45,369 bases of DNA from Frankia sp. R82 (GTDB taxonomy: Bacteria > Actinomycetota > Actinomycetes > Frankiales > Frankiaceae): contig NZ_JAMQQG010000014.1 of NCBI RefSeq assembly GCF_023716925.1, forward strand, positions 1 through 45,369. Reading direction: 5' to 3'. The notes beneath the pieces were generated by a model, which was given only the letters and a program-made list of their open reading frames with translations, searched no databases and was not told the DNA's origin. Below, in pieces: positions 44,610-45,369 of this stretch (positions are counted from its first letter, which is position 1; each line of letters opens with the position of its first letter). The position numbers and the translations under genes are program-made.

Positions 44610-45369
44610 ATGCCGAAGCACACACCTGTCCCGCCGCCCACACCCCGGGCAGCGGCGTCGGCGCCCACGTCGGCCCCGGCGCCGGCACAGGCCAGCCGTC
44701 CAGACCAGGCCGTCCGTTCGGATCCAGCGGTCGCGGCGAGTGAAGGGCTGCGACAGGCGTTCCGGCGGCACGCGGCGGGCGTGGCGGTGGTGACCTTCAC
44801 CCGGCGCGGCGAACCGGTCGGCTTCACCGCGACCTCGGTGACCTCGCTGTCGCACCGTCCACCGCTGATCTCGTTGGCGCTGGCGACGACGTCCTCGTTG
44901 GTCCCGGCGCTGCACGCGGCCGAGACGCTCATCGTCCACCTGCTCGGGCAGGACGCACGGGAACTCGCGATGCGTTTCGCCGAACCAGGGGCCGACCGTT
45001 TCGCCCCACCCACCCGGTGGCGGCGGCTGGAGACCGGCGAACCACTGCTGGCGGACGCCGCCGTCTGGCTGCGCTGCCGCATCCGGGAGCGGATCAGCGC
45101 CGGTGACCACTGGCTGGTCATCACCGAGGTGCTCGACAGTCACCTCGAGCGCCCCGTCGCCCCCCTCGTCTACCACGACGGCGGCTACGGCACCTTCCAC
45201 ACCGGCGCCCCCACCGCCGCCGCCATCACTGCCGCCACGGGCCCGGGCATCGGACCAGCCGGGCAACCGGACGGAGACCTTGGCATCCGGTCAGCCTCGG
45301 GCTTTCACCGGGGTGATCGTCTGTTGGGTTGCCGCAAAGAGGAAAGTGCTCCTGAACAGGGAGGATCGG
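44610..45369 (+). CDS. Flavin-reductase-like protein, cut by right edge
   Basis: From ATG 44610 the frame is open to the window end (about 253 codons), so the C-terminus is missing. After a Pro/Ala-rich head comes the FMN-binding split barrel: EGLRQAFRRHAAGVAVVTF, GFTATSVTSLSHRPPLISLA, HLLGQDARELAMRFAEPGAD and DHWLVITEVLDSHL followed by PLVYHDGGYGTF. Family members reduce FMN for two-component monooxygenases. The core ends near residue 195; the tail to the edge has no family similarity and may be an unusual extension. Divergent from the kinase gene by 161 bp. Confidence 0.85.
   Translation, partial: MPKHTPVPPPTPRAAASAPTSAPAPAQASRPDQAVRSDPAVAASEGLRQAFRRHAAGVAVVTFTRRGEPVGFTATSVTSLSHRPPLISLALATTSSLVPALHAAETLIVHLLGQDARELAMRFAEPGADRFAPPTRWRRLETGEPLLADAAVWLRCRIRERISAGDHWLVITEVLDSHLERPVAPLVYHDGGYGTFHTGAPTAAAITAATGPGIGPAGQPDGDLGIRSASGFHRGDRLLGCRKEESAPEQGGS

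Overview
The window is very GC-rich DNA with actinobacterial gene content: an epsilon-type CysE/CysK pair, a monomeric NADP isocitrate dehydrogenase, a membrane Ser/Thr protein kinase with an outside domain, an Lsr2-like protein and apparently leaderless genes. This gene content would fit a Frankia-like or other filamentous actinomycete, but genus is a guess. Nearly every gene has a long antisense shadow frame, so calls rest on recognisable protein families and on gene junctions.

Layout. (1) 1-1663, minus: cysK then cysE, the two steps of cysteine synthesis; cysE runs off the left edge. (2) 1980-7350, plus: two TIR-domain proteins in tandem. The first is a TIR-like domain joined through an unassigned middle region to a class I methyltransferase. 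The second is a TIR / NB-ARC ATPase / TPR protein, an NLR-like architecture. A small charged protein (minus) and a GNAT acetyltransferase (plus) follow. (3) 8883-22811, minus: a complete class 1 DISARM anti-phage operon in the order drmD-drmMI-drmA-drmB-drmC, with overlapping or abutting junctions. The methylase drmMI carries an AT-rich block that starts at its catalytic NPPF motif and covers the presumed target-recognition region, which suggests a specificity swap. A HTH protein is divergent from drmD, and a palindrome lies over the likely drmD -10 box.

(4) 23934-31580: mixed accessory genes. These are a secreted HAF-repeat protein, a short-chain dehydrogenase, a DUF4143-type AAA ATPase preceded by five 23-bp tandem repeats that abut its start, a DUF2786 protein, a HAD phosphatase, an Lsr2-like DNA-binding protein and a PIN/antitoxin pair. 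(5) 31786-38000: a partly decayed catabolic cluster. MmgE/PrpD and a MarR-MFS-isochorismatase operon look intact, but CaiB-type CoA-transferase and CitE-type lyase genes survive only as truncated remnants, twice and in opposite orientation, and a cyclase-family gene is broken. (6) 38169-39396: small orphan genes and a GAF-ANTAR remnant, then about 0.7 kb without a recognisable gene. (7) 40119-45369: core-like genes, namely icd, a Ser/Thr kinase and a flavin-reductase-like protein cut by the right edge.

The window therefore reads as a defence and accessory island (about 2-31 kb) plus a scarred catabolic segment, between conserved metabolic genes. The two items most worth following up are the TIR-methyltransferase / TIR-NLR pair, whose combination I do not recognise as a named system, and the apparent specificity-domain replacement in the DISARM methylase.
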